Of a stretch of DNA of 64,000 nucleotides, positions 43,961 through 53,472 are shown one piece after another. Origin of the DNA: Bacteroides oleiciplenus YIT 12058 (GTDB lineage Bacteria; Bacteroidota; Bacteroidia; Bacteroidales; Bacteroidaceae); NCBI RefSeq assembly GCF_000315485.1, contig NZ_JH992942.1, positions 758,402-822,401 on the forward strand, given 5' to 3'. Every line of letters begins with the position of its first letter. Positions within the stretch are counted from its first letter, which is position 1. The position numbers and the translations under genes are program-made. The notes under the pieces are model-generated. The model ran no database searches. It was not told the DNA's origin and saw only the letters and a program-made list of their open reading frames with translations.

Positions 43961-45025
43961 ATGAAATATGGGGCTTTGAGATGTTGTTCCCGGCTTCTGG
44001 CTTTGTCGGGGTTGCTTTGGGGAGTGTTGCTGGCTGGATGCAGTTCGGGTAACTCGATGCTGCCGGATGACGATCCCGGTGTTGGTCCGGATAAGGGTGA
44101 GCCTGTGCAGCTTACATTCGATATGTATGGCGCAACGGTGGTGACCCGTGCCGGTGATACGGATGCCTCCGGCGCTGAAGACATGGCCATTGGCAAGATG
44201 TTCCGTATCTATGCCTTCACCGCAGGGAGTACGAATTTGGGTTCTCCGCTGGATAGCCGTAACTATACCGTTCAGCCGGATGCGACCACTCCGTCCAAAC
44301 CCGGCAAGGCTACTGGAGACTTGACTTTGTACCGTGGAACGTACGACCTTTACCTGGTCTCCTATAATTCTTCTACCGAAGTTCCGGAATTGGATAACAC
44401 CGGGGCATTCACAGTGAGCAATGGCAAGGACTTCATGTACACCAAGCTGGAAGGTATCGTGGTGCAACCGGACAAGACGGGGGACAACAGCATGCTGGTG
44501 TCTTTGCCTAAACCTTTCACACGTATGGGAGCACAGGTAATAACCACTGTGAAGGCAAGGAACGGCATGCAGCCGGTAGACCCTACGGCACTGGTTGTGA
44601 ACTACATCAAGGTGAGTGGCTTATCCGGGAATCTTGTTTATAAACTGAATAATACTTCCTGGGAAGCGCCGGCCACTGCTGCCGACGCATCCTATACTTT
44701 CGAAAAGTTCGGTTCAAATAATACTTTGGATTGGAGTGTTAAGGATGCACGTGTCAGTGTTCCTGGCGTACTATTGCCTGTGGCTGGCACCCAAAAAATG
44801 AAATTTGATGTAAACCTGACGGTGAACTATAAGGATGGCAATCAAACAAAAACTTCTGTAGATTCTTATTTCGCCACCATTGAAAAGGCTTTGCTGCCCG
44901 GTATGACGTATCAGTTTGATTTTTCGCTGACATTTTACGGTGCAATTGTTCCTTCCGACCTTACGCTTGCTATTCGTGAATGGACCACTTCCAGTCTGAC
45001 AGGTGAAGATTTGGGAAAAGATTAA
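43961..45025 (+). CDS. Fimbrillin-like lipoprotein (F9)
   Basis: A 354-residue lipoprotein with lipobox LLAGC (Cys27) and TR site R63 (TVVTRAGDT). It differs from F1-F8: the mature domain has MFRIYAFTAGSTNLGSPLDS, LTLYRGTYDLYLVSYNSSTE and a repeated strand LPGMTYQFDFSLTFYGAIVP before the C-terminal REWTTSSLTGEDLGKD. The layout resembles the larger anchor/accessory subunits of type V pili. Lies 23 nt after F8. Which accessory subunit it is remains open. Confidence 0.78.
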   Translation: MKYGALRCCSRLLALSGLLWGVLLAGCSSGNSMLPDDDPGVGPDKGEPVQLTFDMYGATVVTRAGDTDASGAEDMAIGKMFRIYAFTAGSTNLGSPLDSRNYTVQPDATTPSKPGKATGDLTLYRGTYDLYLVSYNSSTEVPELDNTGAFTVSNGKDFMYTKLEGIVVQPDKTGDNSMLVSLPKPFTRMGAQVITTVKARNGMQPVDPTALVVNYIKVSGLSGNLVYKLNNTSWEAPATAADASYTFEKFGSNNTLDWSVKDARVSVPGVLLPVAGTQKMKFDVNLTVNYKDGNQTKTSVDSYFATIEKALLPGMTYQFDFSLTFYGAIVPSDLTLAIREWTTSSLTGEDLGKD

Positions 45026-45040
45026 TCAAAAATAGAGTGT

Positions 45041-46210
45041 ATGCTTATGAATAAGATAATAACCCTTTTTTATGTTGCTGCCATCTTTCTGCTTGTGGCT
45101 TGCGAATCTTCGGAGTCTGTTGATAGTGAGAGTGGAGGTGTCAGTATTTATCTGAGCTTGCCCCCCGCTTTGTCTGTGGATACCCGTGCTGGAAATATCG
45201 GTGCTGTTACTATTAATGATGTATGGGTGGTGCAGTTTGGTGCAGACGGGAAGATGTTGCATGCTGTATGTTATGGCAGCGCTAAAATCAGTAATCTCGG
45301 AGATAGCGGAGCACTTGTGCAGGTCGAAACGGGTAACTTCTCGGATGTCAAGGGAACTTTTCGTATTATCGCTAATTTCGGTGAAGGCCAAAGTCAGTTG
45401 GTTGCATTTTCCCAAAAAGGTGATGCTACGAAAGCTGACTTGGACGGCATTATAATCAATTATACAAATTATAAGAGTCAGCAGAATTACCTGGTTTCGG
45501 ACGACCAGGAATTTAATGGTACTGATGCGAGTGGCAAAGCTGTCCTCCTGGCAGGTTTGAGCTATGCCTATAGCTGGGTCGATGTGAAGTGGACGAATAA
45601 GGTTACTGCTCCCGCCCGATTTACTCTCCAGTCTATAACGGCCTATAACCTACCTACCTCATTTGCGATTGAAAGCCGTGCCGGAACATCTTCTGGCGCT
45701 TATCCGGCAACGAGTGTAGTGACAGGTACGTATCCGGTTGACGCTGTGGATACTACTAATCCTGATCCTAATGGTCTTAGTTCGAATAGCACTTCTACTT
45801 TCTACATGCCCGAAAATCTTCGTGGAGTGGGGTGCGGCAAATCTTTTCAGGAAAAGAATCTCAATGCTTATGGACCTAAAGCGGATGGTACGGCACCTGT
45901 GTTGGGGAGTGATGGTAAACCGGAGGCGGGAGGCGACCTGTCGAAATGTACCTATATTGATTTGATAGGCTCGTATTGGTACAGTTATGATGGTGGCAAT
46001 CCTACGGGCACCAGTCCTATCTCTGTCCGCTATCGTTTGTATTTAGGTGGTAATCTGGTGAATGATTATAATGTGCGGCGTGGCTATCACTATACGATTA
46101 CTGTTCAGATCAGCGGTGCCAACAGTGCTGATGTCCGCGTCACTATCACTAATGGGAATGTTGTGGTATTCGATAAGGTGGAAGAGATAAATAAAGTAGT
46201 GGATTTTTAA
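45041..46210 (+). CDS. Fimbrial accessory lipoprotein, DUF4906-like (F10)
   Basis: A 389-residue lipoprotein: lipobox LLVAC (Cys21), TR site R49 (SVDTRAGNIG). The core reads DVWVVQFGADGKMLHAVCYG, then FYMPENLRGVGCGKSFQEKN and TYIDLIGSYWYSYDG, and ends YRLYLGGNLVNDYNVRRGYH, a pattern shared with the large tip-like genes that follow. I read it as a short relative of those proteins, without their C-terminal domain. ATG 45047 is an alternative start. It lies 15 nt after F9 and 13 nt before the large gene. Confidence 0.78.
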   Translation: MLMNKIITLFYVAAIFLLVACESSESVDSESGGVSIYLSLPPALSVDTRAGNIGAVTINDVWVVQFGADGKMLHAVCYGSAKISNLGDSGALVQVETGNFSDVKGTFRIIANFGEGQSQLVAFSQKGDATKADLDGIIINYTNYKSQQNYLVSDDQEFNGTDASGKAVLLAGLSYAYSWVDVKWTNKVTAPARFTLQSITAYNLPTSFAIESRAGTSSGAYPATSVVTGTYPVDAVDTTNPDPNGLSSNSTSTFYMPENLRGVGCGKSFQEKNLNAYGPKADGTAPVLGSDGKPEAGGDLSKCTYIDLIGSYWYSYDGGNPTGTSPISVRYRLYLGGNLVNDYNVRRGYHYTITVQISGANSADVRVTITNGNVVVFDKVEEINKVVDF

Positions 46211-46223
46211 TAAGATACGAGTT

Positions 46224-48560
46224 ATGAGAAAGATAATATACCGTTCTTGTGTAGCAGTCATTCTCTTTGCAGAGCTGACAAGTTGCGAAGACTATATCCC
46301 TGCCCCTTCCGGCACTGCCATGAATGAAGACGGAGTGCCTGTTTCCGTTTCTATCGGATTTGCCGATGATACGGACGATTACATTTATTCTCCGAAGACC
46401 CGGACGGTGGTGGCAGATGCTCCGAAGCCGGACAAATTGTACAATCTTGAAATCCGGCAATATGATGCAAGCGGAAATCATTTGACAGGGAAAGATTATG
46501 GAACTGTGGGTATCGGCAAAAGCCTTGAAGTCACCTTGCAGGAGGCTAACGATTGCCAACTTGTATTGGTGGCACGTGGCAATGGTCCTGCCGTATCCTC
46601 TTTGGGAACTAAAGTATTAGGAGATGTACAAAGCATGATTGTAAATTCATCTGTAATAAATGCGATTGACCCTTCGCAGGAAAATAGCATGAACGCAATG
46701 CCTTATGTGCTTCATTTGAAGCACGTAAAGGTAGCTACGGTCGAGGGCAAAGCGGTTATTCAAAGTCTGGATGGTAGCTATGATGCGCGCTTGTTGTTGA
46801 AGCGTTTGGCCACGCGTCTGACCGTGACGTGGGATTACAGTGTAACGAACTATAAGTTGAAGCAATTATTGATTCAGAGTGTACCGTTGAATTATACAAT
46901 CGTAGATAAGCCGGAAAGTGACGGCACATTCCCTTCCATTGTATCGCAGTTTACTACATTGGAAGTTCCTGTTGCAGACGCAGACGCTGCGCATGGTTCT
47001 TATTCTTGTTGGGTACCTGCCAATGTGCGTGGTGAAAGTGCGGCTGCCACTACGGAGACCCAACGAACCAAAGCAAATGCTCCTGTGGGCAGTACCTTTT
47101 TCAATTTTGTAGCAGTGAATAATACTGATATAAAGAAGAAACTGGATTATCGTGTTTATATCGGTTCAGGGACTTCAACTGATTTTAATATGTATCGTAA
47201 TAAAGATTATGCTTATACCGTGAACTTTGCCCATGTCGGTATTCCCACGGACGATAATCGTGTGACGTATATTGATCCGATTCCGGCTTCTGAGAATAAT
47301 GATAATTTAGTGCCTACTGCCAACTGCTTTATGGTGGAGCCGGGTGGTGCTTTCTGTTTTGATCCGTTTGCATTTCAACAAAATGGTGTGGAACAAACTA
47401 ATACCCAGTTAACTACTTGGTACAGTGGTGCCACGGGTATCAAGTCCGTCAGGTTACTTTGGCAGACCCGTGAAAACGGTGATGTGGGTGATCCGGTAAT
47501 GGGAATAGTCAATTCTAATGCTGACCATATCAACATTGTAGATGTCAAGAGAACAGATGGGAGTGATATAAAGGTCACTCCTGCCAATGCTAAGGGACAA
47601 TGCCGTATCTACTGCCGTGTGGCGGCCAATACCACCGGAGGTAACGGAGTAATTGCGGCGTATGACGGACCGGATGGTACGGGAAATATTGTCTGGAGTT
47701 GGCATGTATGGGTGACGGATTATAAACCGGATGCGAGCGGAAGTGAACAGGTATTGGAACCGGTTAATAAACGGAAATTGCTCTTCTCGTTGAATAATGC
47801 AAATGTGCTTCCGATGATGGATCGCAATTTGGGCGCTATGGCGGGATATGTGGATGAAGCTCCGACCTCGTTTGTGGAAATGTCTAAAACCAATGGTTTC
47901 CATTATCAATGGGGGCGTAAAGACCCGTTTCCAAGTAGTTATACGACTAAAAAGATTAGTGCGATAACCAATAAAAATTCTTCTACACCGCCCGAAGGAA
48001 TGTTGAACCGTTATGGTGCGGATGGGATTACGTATGTGGTGAACGATGGAAGATCGGGAACTATAAGTTTGCAAACATCTTGCCAGCAACCACTTGTGTT
48101 TTATGCGGCAAATAGAGTAGGGCCTGCCTGGACAAATGTCAGCAGTTCATCATTCACTGGGTGGGATGAAACCAATAAACCGGTTTGGGATCCATGTCCT
48201 GCCGGATGGAGGGTGGCATCCAGAGTTGATTTAGCTGCTGTACGTCAGGATGGCACTGCTTTGCCTAATAATAATATAAAGAATTATGCAACAAGGAATG
48301 AAGACGGTGGATATTTGCTTTATTTCCAACAGTTGAGTGGTGGGTATTCTTCTTATTTTCGATTTACAGGTTATGGCAGGTATATGGATACATTTGAGTT
48401 TATCGGAGATTTATGTTCGATAGCAACTAGGAGTAAAGTCGTTTCTGAAGCTTATAAATCGTATTCGGGGTGGTTCAATACGAGCAATTCTTATGATATA
48501 CCAACTAAATATCAATCTGATGCCCTTCCGCTTCGTTGCGTGCAGGAAAAGGCGGATTAG
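46224..48560 (+). CDS. Large tip-like fimbrial lipoprotein (T1), DUF4906-like plus FISUMP-like C-terminus
   Basis: A 778-residue lipoprotein, intact, last gene of the operon. Lipobox LTSC (Cys21); TR site R60 in SPKTRTVVAD. The middle (about 75-345) is DUF4906-like: KLYNLEIRQYD, CWVPANVRGESAAATTETQR and DYRVYIGSGTSTDFNMYRNK. The C-terminal third reads MMDRNLGA, GRKDPFPSSY, DPCPAGWRVASRVDLA and ends LRCVQEKAD, the FISUMP-type pattern. It probably caps the pilus or binds a ligand. Two disrupted paralogues follow at 50351 and 54495. Confidence 0.82.
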   Translation: MRKIIYRSCVAVILFAELTSCEDYIPAPSGTAMNEDGVPVSVSIGFADDTDDYIYSPKTRTVVADAPKPDKLYNLEIRQYDASGNHLTGKDYGTVGIGKSLEVTLQEANDCQLVLVARGNGPAVSSLGTKVLGDVQSMIVNSSVINAIDPSQENSMNAMPYVLHLKHVKVATVEGKAVIQSLDGSYDARLLLKRLATRLTVTWDYSVTNYKLKQLLIQSVPLNYTIVDKPESDGTFPSIVSQFTTLEVPVADADAAHGSYSCWVPANVRGESAAATTETQRTKANAPVGSTFFNFVAVNNTDIKKKLDYRVYIGSGTSTDFNMYRNKDYAYTVNFAHVGIPTDDNRVTYIDPIPASENNDNLVPTANCFMVEPGGAFCFDPFAFQQNGVEQTNTQLTTWYSGATGIKSVRLLWQTRENGDVGDPVMGIVNSNADHINIVDVKRTDGSDIKVTPANAKGQCRIYCRVAANTTGGNGVIAAYDGPDGTGNIVWSWHVWVTDYKPDASGSEQVLEPVNKRKLLFSLNNANVLPMMDRNLGAMAGYVDEAPTSFVEMSKTNGFHYQWGRKDPFPSSYTTKKISAITNKNSSTPPEGMLNRYGADGITYVVNDGRSGTISLQTSCQQPLVFYAANRVGPAWTNVSSSSFTGWDETNKPVWDPCPAGWRVASRVDLAAVRQDGTALPNNNIKNYATRNEDGGYLLYFQQLSGGYSSYFRFTGYGRYMDTFEFIGDLCSIATRSKVVSEAYKSYSGWFNTSNSYDIPTKYQSDALPLRCVQEKAD

Positions 48561-48596
48561 TGATGAAAAATAATTCAAAAGAATTTGAATAAGTTC

Positions 48597-48640
48597 GCTC
48601 TTTGACATGCTGGAATAACGGAAAACAATTAGTAACTTTG
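48597..48640 (+). promoter_or_regulatory. Cassette promoter A
   Basis: A 38-bp sequence starting GCTCTTTGACATGCTGGAAT is shared exactly with 52962-52999. It ends in a -7 box TAACTTTG (48633-48640), 21 nt before ATG 48662. Transcription of the cargo gene is probably independent of the fimbrial operon. Confidence 0.75.
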
Positions 48641-48661
48641 CTGTACGTAATCTAAAAAGAT

Positions 48662-50212
48662 ATGGGCAGTAAGATTTATCCTATCGGTATTCAGAATTTT
48701 GAAAGTCTTCGGAGAGATGGCTATTTCTATATTGATAAAACAGCTTTGATTTATCAAATGGTGAAAACCGGATGCTATTACTTTCTGAGGCGTCCGCGCC
48801 GTTTCGGCAAGAGTCTGCTAATCTCTACCCTAGAAGCATATTTTCAGGGAAAGAAGGAACTGTTCACCGGGTTGGCGATGGAGAAGCTGGAAAAGGATTG
48901 GATAAAGTATCCGGTATTGCATCTGGACTTGAATGCCCGTAATTATGAAGATAAGAATTCTCTGTATGAAGAATTGAATAAAAATCTTGAAATCTGGGAG
49001 CAAACTTATAACAGTCCGTATGCTGACCGTGCACCTGAAGAACGGTTTTATCATGTCATCCGTTTGGCTTATGAGCAGACGGGACAACGCGTTGCCATTC
49101 TTGTAGATGAGTATGATAAACCCATGTTGCAGGCGATAGGAAATGAGGAGCTTCAAAAACAATTTCGGGAAGTACTGAAACCATTTTACGGAGTATTGAA
49201 AACCCTGGATGGCTGCATCAAATTTGCTTTGTTGACGGGAGTGACGAAGTTTGGTAAGATAAGTGTGTTCAGTGACTTGAATAATCTGAATGATATTTCT
49301 ATGTACGAACCGTTCGTCTCTATCTGTGGAATGACGGAGCGGGAAATACATGAGAATCTGAAAGAAGAATTGCATGAGCTGGCCGTTGCACAAAAGATGA
49401 CTTATGAGCAAGCTGCTGCTGAACTGAAAGAGTGTTATGATGGCTATCATTTCGTAGAAGATTCCGAAGGCGTCTATAATCCTTTCAGCGTGCTGAACAC
49501 TTTCTATAAGATGAAGTTCGGTAGCTATTGGTTTGAGACGGGTACGCCCACTTATCTGGTTGAATTATTGAAACGTACCCATTATGACTTGGGACGTATG
49601 GCACACGTGGAGACCGATGCTGACGTTCTGAATAGTATCTATGGTGACGAAGATCCCATCCCTGTCATTTTCCAGAGTGGTTATCTCACCATAAAGGGTT
49701 ATGATAAGGAGTTCGGTCTTTATCGTCTCGGCTTCCCGAACAAGGAGGTGGAAGAAGGCTTCATGAAGTTCTTGATTCCCTTCTATACCCGCTTCAACAA
49801 GGTAGAGGCTCCTTTTGAGATACAAAGGTTTGTGAAAGAGTTGCGTGCTGGTGATATCGATGCTTTCTTCAAGCGTCTCCGGAGTTTCTTTGCGGATACC
49901 CCTTACGAGTTGGTGAGTGAGCTTGAACTTCACTATCAGAATGTTCTTTTCATCCTTTATAAGCTGCTGGGGTTCTATGTCAAGGCGGAGCGTCACACCT
50001 CAGACGGTCGTATTGACCTTGTGTTGCAGACAGACAAGTTTATCTATATCATGGAGTTTAAACTGGACGGCACTGCTGAAGAGGCTTTGCAACAGATAAA
50101 CGAAAAACGCTATGCGCTCCCTTTTGAACAGGATGTTCGGCGTTTGTTCAAGATTGGTGTAAACTTTAGTAATACGACACGTAATATTGAGAAGTGGCTT
50201 GTGGAAGAATAG
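48662..50212 (+). CDS. AAA-ATPase-like / PD-(D/E)XK nuclease-like protein
   Basis: A 516-residue cytoplasmic protein of a family common in Bacteroides. Residues 5-330 form the AAA-ATPase-like domain (PF09820 type): GSKIYPIGIQNFESLRRDGY, the P-loop FLRRPRRFGKSLLISTLEAY near residue 40, and AILVDEYDKPMLQAIGN as Walker B. The C-terminal 120 residues are the DUF1703/PD-(D/E)XK-like part with GRIDLVLQTDKFIYIMEFKL, the D...E-x-K pattern. Function unproven; mobile-element or defence roles have been proposed. It sits in a cassette between two tip genes, with its own promoter and terminator. Confidence 0.9.
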   Translation: MGSKIYPIGIQNFESLRRDGYFYIDKTALIYQMVKTGCYYFLRRPRRFGKSLLISTLEAYFQGKKELFTGLAMEKLEKDWIKYPVLHLDLNARNYEDKNSLYEELNKNLEIWEQTYNSPYADRAPEERFYHVIRLAYEQTGQRVAILVDEYDKPMLQAIGNEELQKQFREVLKPFYGVLKTLDGCIKFALLTGVTKFGKISVFSDLNNLNDISMYEPFVSICGMTEREIHENLKEELHELAVAQKMTYEQAAAELKECYDGYHFVEDSEGVYNPFSVLNTFYKMKFGSYWFETGTPTYLVELLKRTHYDLGRMAHVETDADVLNSIYGDEDPIPVIFQSGYLTIKGYDKEFGLYRLGFPNKEVEEGFMKFLIPFYTRFNKVEAPFEIQRFVKELRAGDIDAFFKRLRSFFADTPYELVSELELHYQNVLFILYKLLGFYVKAERHTSDGRIDLVLQTDKFIYIMEFKLDGTAEEALQQINEKRYALPFEQDVRRLFKIGVNFSNTTRNIEKWLVEE

Positions 50213-50248
50213 GCTTGCTTCTGATTAGATAAAGATAATTCAGGTTTT

Positions 50249-50290
50249 CCGTCCCGCCCTGTGTGCCGCAAGGTCCACGAGGCGGGACGG
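50249..50290 (+). terminator. Cassette terminator A
   Basis: CCGTCCCGCC (50249-50258) pairs with GGCGGGACGG (50281-50290), followed by tttgttttt. The same arms and tail recur at 54248-54287 after the second cassette. Confidence 0.85.
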
Positions 50291-50350
50291 TTTGTTTTTC
50301 GGCGTTTCGGCTTTGAAATATGAAATTGATTATAAGATAATTAGTATAAA

Positions 50351-52889
50351 ATGATAAAGAATATGAAAGTGCAAATAATGAAGTTATCCCTGCTTTGGGG
50401 ATTGATTGCCCTTTGTGGTGGTTTGTTGGGTTGCGAAGACCGTGTGGATGACGTGGCTCCGTCTGTAGATGAAGACGGATTGGTTCCTGTTTCCCTGTCT
50501 TTCGGCTTCGCCGACGAAATGGGGAGTTATACTCCCGTTCCGGGCTCGCCTCGAAGGAGGCACTGCCTCCTTCGAGGCGAGCCCAACGCCCAACATCAAC
50601 ACACGAAGCACCAACTCTGCTGTACCGGACAACTTGTACAATCTTGAAATTCTGCAATATGATTCGGGCGGCAATTATATAACCAAGCAGACTTTTGGTA
50701 CTGAAACCACTCCGGGCACAGCGTTGACAGTCAACCTGAATCCGAAGAACGACTGCCAGCTTCTGATTGTCGCCCGTGGAAGTGGAAATGCCATCTCAAG
50801 TATAGCAACTAATAAATCATTAAATGAAGTGCGGAATTCAATCGCTACATCAAGTATTATAGAAGCCATCGACCCCTCAATCGGCAGTTTGAATGCCATG
50901 CCTTACTGGCTCCATCTGGAACATGTGAACGTGGTATCGGACAACTCCGGTGGCACAACGCAGTATGTCCTTCAAAGTCCGGAGGGCGCTTACGATACCC
51001 GCCTTCGCTTGAAACGTCTGGCAACCAAGTTGACGGTGAACTGGACCTTCAGTCAGTCTATGACGGATGCCGGCTATGAATTGAAAGAAGTAAGGCTTTG
51101 CCAGGTTCCCAAAGATTACCGTCTACTCCCCACCACGGAAAAGAATGAGTGGGGAATTACTTATCCAACTACAATCGTCGAGTTCGTCAACCCTTACCGC
51201 CTGACATCCGCAACGGATTTGAATAAAGGAGGAAAAACAATTTGGTTACCAGCCAATGTTCGCGGCATTTCTGCAAGCGCCACTTCCGACCGCTACCGTA
51301 CGAAGGAAAATGCCCCGACTGCTGCTTCGTATGTGGAACTGGTAGTGGATAATCCCACCCGGCAGGAACGCCTTTATTATCGTGCCTATCTGGGTGGCGA
51401 TGATTCTACGGACTTCAACCTCTACGAAAATAAGGATTACAACTGGACCCTGAATATCAAATCTGCCGATTATCGTGGCGATGCCCGTATCCAGTTGCTG
51501 GATCAGACACCGGTGGTAAGTACAAACCTTGTGCCCACCGGCAACTGTCTTATGATGCTCCCCGGTACGAATATCTGTTTTAATCCCTATAAACATGAAG
51601 CGGGTACAAATGGTTGGAATACTTATCTGACCGATGGAACAACATTGTCTACAGAGAAAACCATCGACCACGTCCGGGTTCTGTGGCAGACAAAGGATGC
51701 CGGAACTTCCGGTGAACTGGTGTTGGGGTATGTGGTCGATGAAAGTAATCATAAGAACTTGGTGAATGTCTCTGATATTGCGGATAAGGACAAGGCTCTG
51801 GTACATGTGAAAGTTCCCGTTACACAAGGGGGCAATGCGGTGATAGAAGCCGTGAATGCTTCGGGTGTGACTATATGGAGTTGGCATATCTGGATAAGCG
51901 ATTATCTACCGGTTGGCGTGGATGCAAGTAAGATAACAGATAACTCAAGCCGGACTACGGCCATATCCGAAGCTCAAAACTCCACCCGGGGCGGAGCAGT
52001 ACAAATATATCAGGGTGTTTCGTGGACAGATCCGGCTGGGGCCTTTTATAAATGTGTCATCATGGACCGCAACTTAGGAGCTACCAAGGCGGGGATTCAA
52101 GATAATCAGATTGACGGTCGGCGCACCCTTGGATTGCTATATCAGGGTGGGCGGAAAGACCCTTTCTTTGCTGCTGCGGACGGTACGACAAAAGAGACGA
52201 AGACCATTTATGACGGAGTGGGAGAACCGCTGGATGTTATTAAACAAAAGCTGACTACAGTAGATCAACTTATACAACGACCATTAACATTTAGCACGGG
52301 TACCAATAATGAATATCCTGCTTCATCTTACAACTGGAATGGAGATGGTCCTAAAACAATCTATGATCCTTGTCCGAAGGGATGGCGTGTTCCTTCTAAT
52401 GGTACCACGCAGTCGCCTCTTTCGGGCTACATCTCTTCTATATTGAGTGATGACGGTACGTTTAAATATTGCATGTGGGTGGGATTTGGAGCCAATGACG
52501 GCACTACAGGATCTTTGGAATCGAAGATGCCCATCTTTAATAATGTAATGTATTACAATGGAACTGATATAACTTCTATTGCAAGCAGCCCGATACGGCA
52601 ATCGGACTTTGTGGGTTCAGGATTCATCTATTATGGAACTTCCGTAGGCCCGGACGGAGACAAGTCCATATTCTTTCCCGCTGTTTCGCTTCGTGAAATG
52701 AACGGTAATTATCGGGATAAAAAGAATAATACGGTTTATCAGTGGACTTCACAGCATGGAACGAGGACGACAAGTGGCATGCTGATTTATCAGATTCAGG
52801 ATCAGCAAATCTCAGTGACACACCCCATCGACTGGAAATTTGGTTTTTCGGTGAGATGTGTACAAGATAATATTCAGAAGAAACCTTAG
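50351..52889 (+). pseudogene. Tip-like fimbrial lipoprotein T2, out of frame (possible phase-OFF)
   Basis: The frame from ATG 50351 gives a signal peptide with lipobox GLLGC (Cys28), then CEDRVDDVAPSVDEDGLVPV and FGFADEMGSYTPV. It is then thrown out of frame by a 43-bp palindrome at 50542-50584 and stops at 50647. Taking out the 43 bp joins it exactly to the long second frame as YTPVPTPNINTRSTNSAVPD, giving an intact protein of about 830 residues paralogous to T1. The rest has YNLEILQYD, WLPANVRGISASATSDRYRT, IYDPCPKGWRVPSNGTTQSP and ends FSVRCVQDN. Frame could be restored by one extra 11-bp unit. Confidence 0.78.
50542..50584. repeat. 43-bp GC-rich palindrome inserted in T2
   Basis: 21-bp arms, GGGCTCGCCTCGAAGGAGGC plus A and its exact complement, around one central C. 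Its removal restores the T2 frame. The same arms form the core of the insert in T3 at 54681-54805. Confidence 0.92.
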
Positions 52890-52961
52890 TTTTCCATCCT
52901 TTTTCTATTCGCTGACTGAGGAATTTGCGGATATGTGGAGGGAATGGAAGATTTACAAATA

Positions 52962-53005
52962 GCTCTTTGACATGCTGGAATAACGGAAAACAATTAGTAT
53001 CTTTG
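52962..53005 (+). promoter_or_regulatory. Cassette promoter B
   Basis: Same 38 bp as cassette promoter A (52962-52999), ending in -7 box TATCTTTG (52998-53005). The first downstream ATG is at 53023. Confidence 0.75.
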
Positions 53006-53022
53006 TGAGAAGGTATTGAAAA

Positions 53023-53151
53023 ATGGAGAAAGTTTCTCATCGCGTGGAGGAGATTGAATTTAAAGAAGTTGGCGAAATAGAATTTCCGACACTATTACAT
53101 CGGAATATTTATAATGCTATAAGCCTTAATCCTAAAATAAAGCTAACTTAA
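53023..53151 (+). CDS. Small ORF, 42 residues, ahead of the DUF3791/DUF3990 pair
   Basis: It encodes MEKVSHRVEEIEFKEVGEIE and then FPTLLHRNIYNAISLNPKIK, a highly charged small protein. It lies 18 nt after the -7 box of cassette promoter B and 45 nt before the DUF3791 ATG, so it is well placed for expression. No family recognised. It could be a small antitoxin-like or leader peptide, or simply an untranslated stretch. Confidence 0.4.
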   Translation: MEKVSHRVEEIEFKEVGEIEFPTLLHRNIYNAISLNPKIKLT

Positions 53152-53196
53152 AAAGATATAGCAAGTAATATTCTATGTAACATAAAAAAACAGAGA

Positions 53197-53472
53197 ATGA
53201 AAGAAGAAGATAAATTGCTTGAGTTTATTATCTTTTGCGTTGAAAGTACGGCTGCCCGGTTGAGACGTTGCGGTTCGGATGTGTATCGTAAAATGAAGGA
53301 AACGGGTGCGTTGGAGCATTACGTGAAGCCATATTATGATACTTTGCATACGCAGGGGGAAACATATATTGTTGACTCTTTGCTGGAATACATTTTTTAT
53401 CGCGATGCCCGGTGGTTGCCCGATGGGTATCAACCGCACCATCTGACGAAAGAAGGAGGTGAAAAATGCTGA
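53197..53472 (+). CDS. DUF3791 protein, probable antitoxin partner
   Basis: A 91-residue helical protein: MKEEDKLLEFIIFCVESTAA, then RCGSDVYRKMKETGALEHYV and YYDTLHTQGETYIVDSLLEY, which fits DUF3791. In Bacteroidetes and Firmicutes this family is commonly encoded directly before DUF3990, as here, suggesting a toxin-antitoxin pair. Its 3' end overlaps the DUF3990 start by 7 nt (53466-53472), so expression is coupled. Role as antitoxin is inference. Confidence 0.82.
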   Translation: MKEEDKLLEFIIFCVESTAARLRRCGSDVYRKMKETGALEHYVKPYYDTLHTQGETYIVDSLLEYIFYRDARWLPDGYQPHHLTKEGGEKC

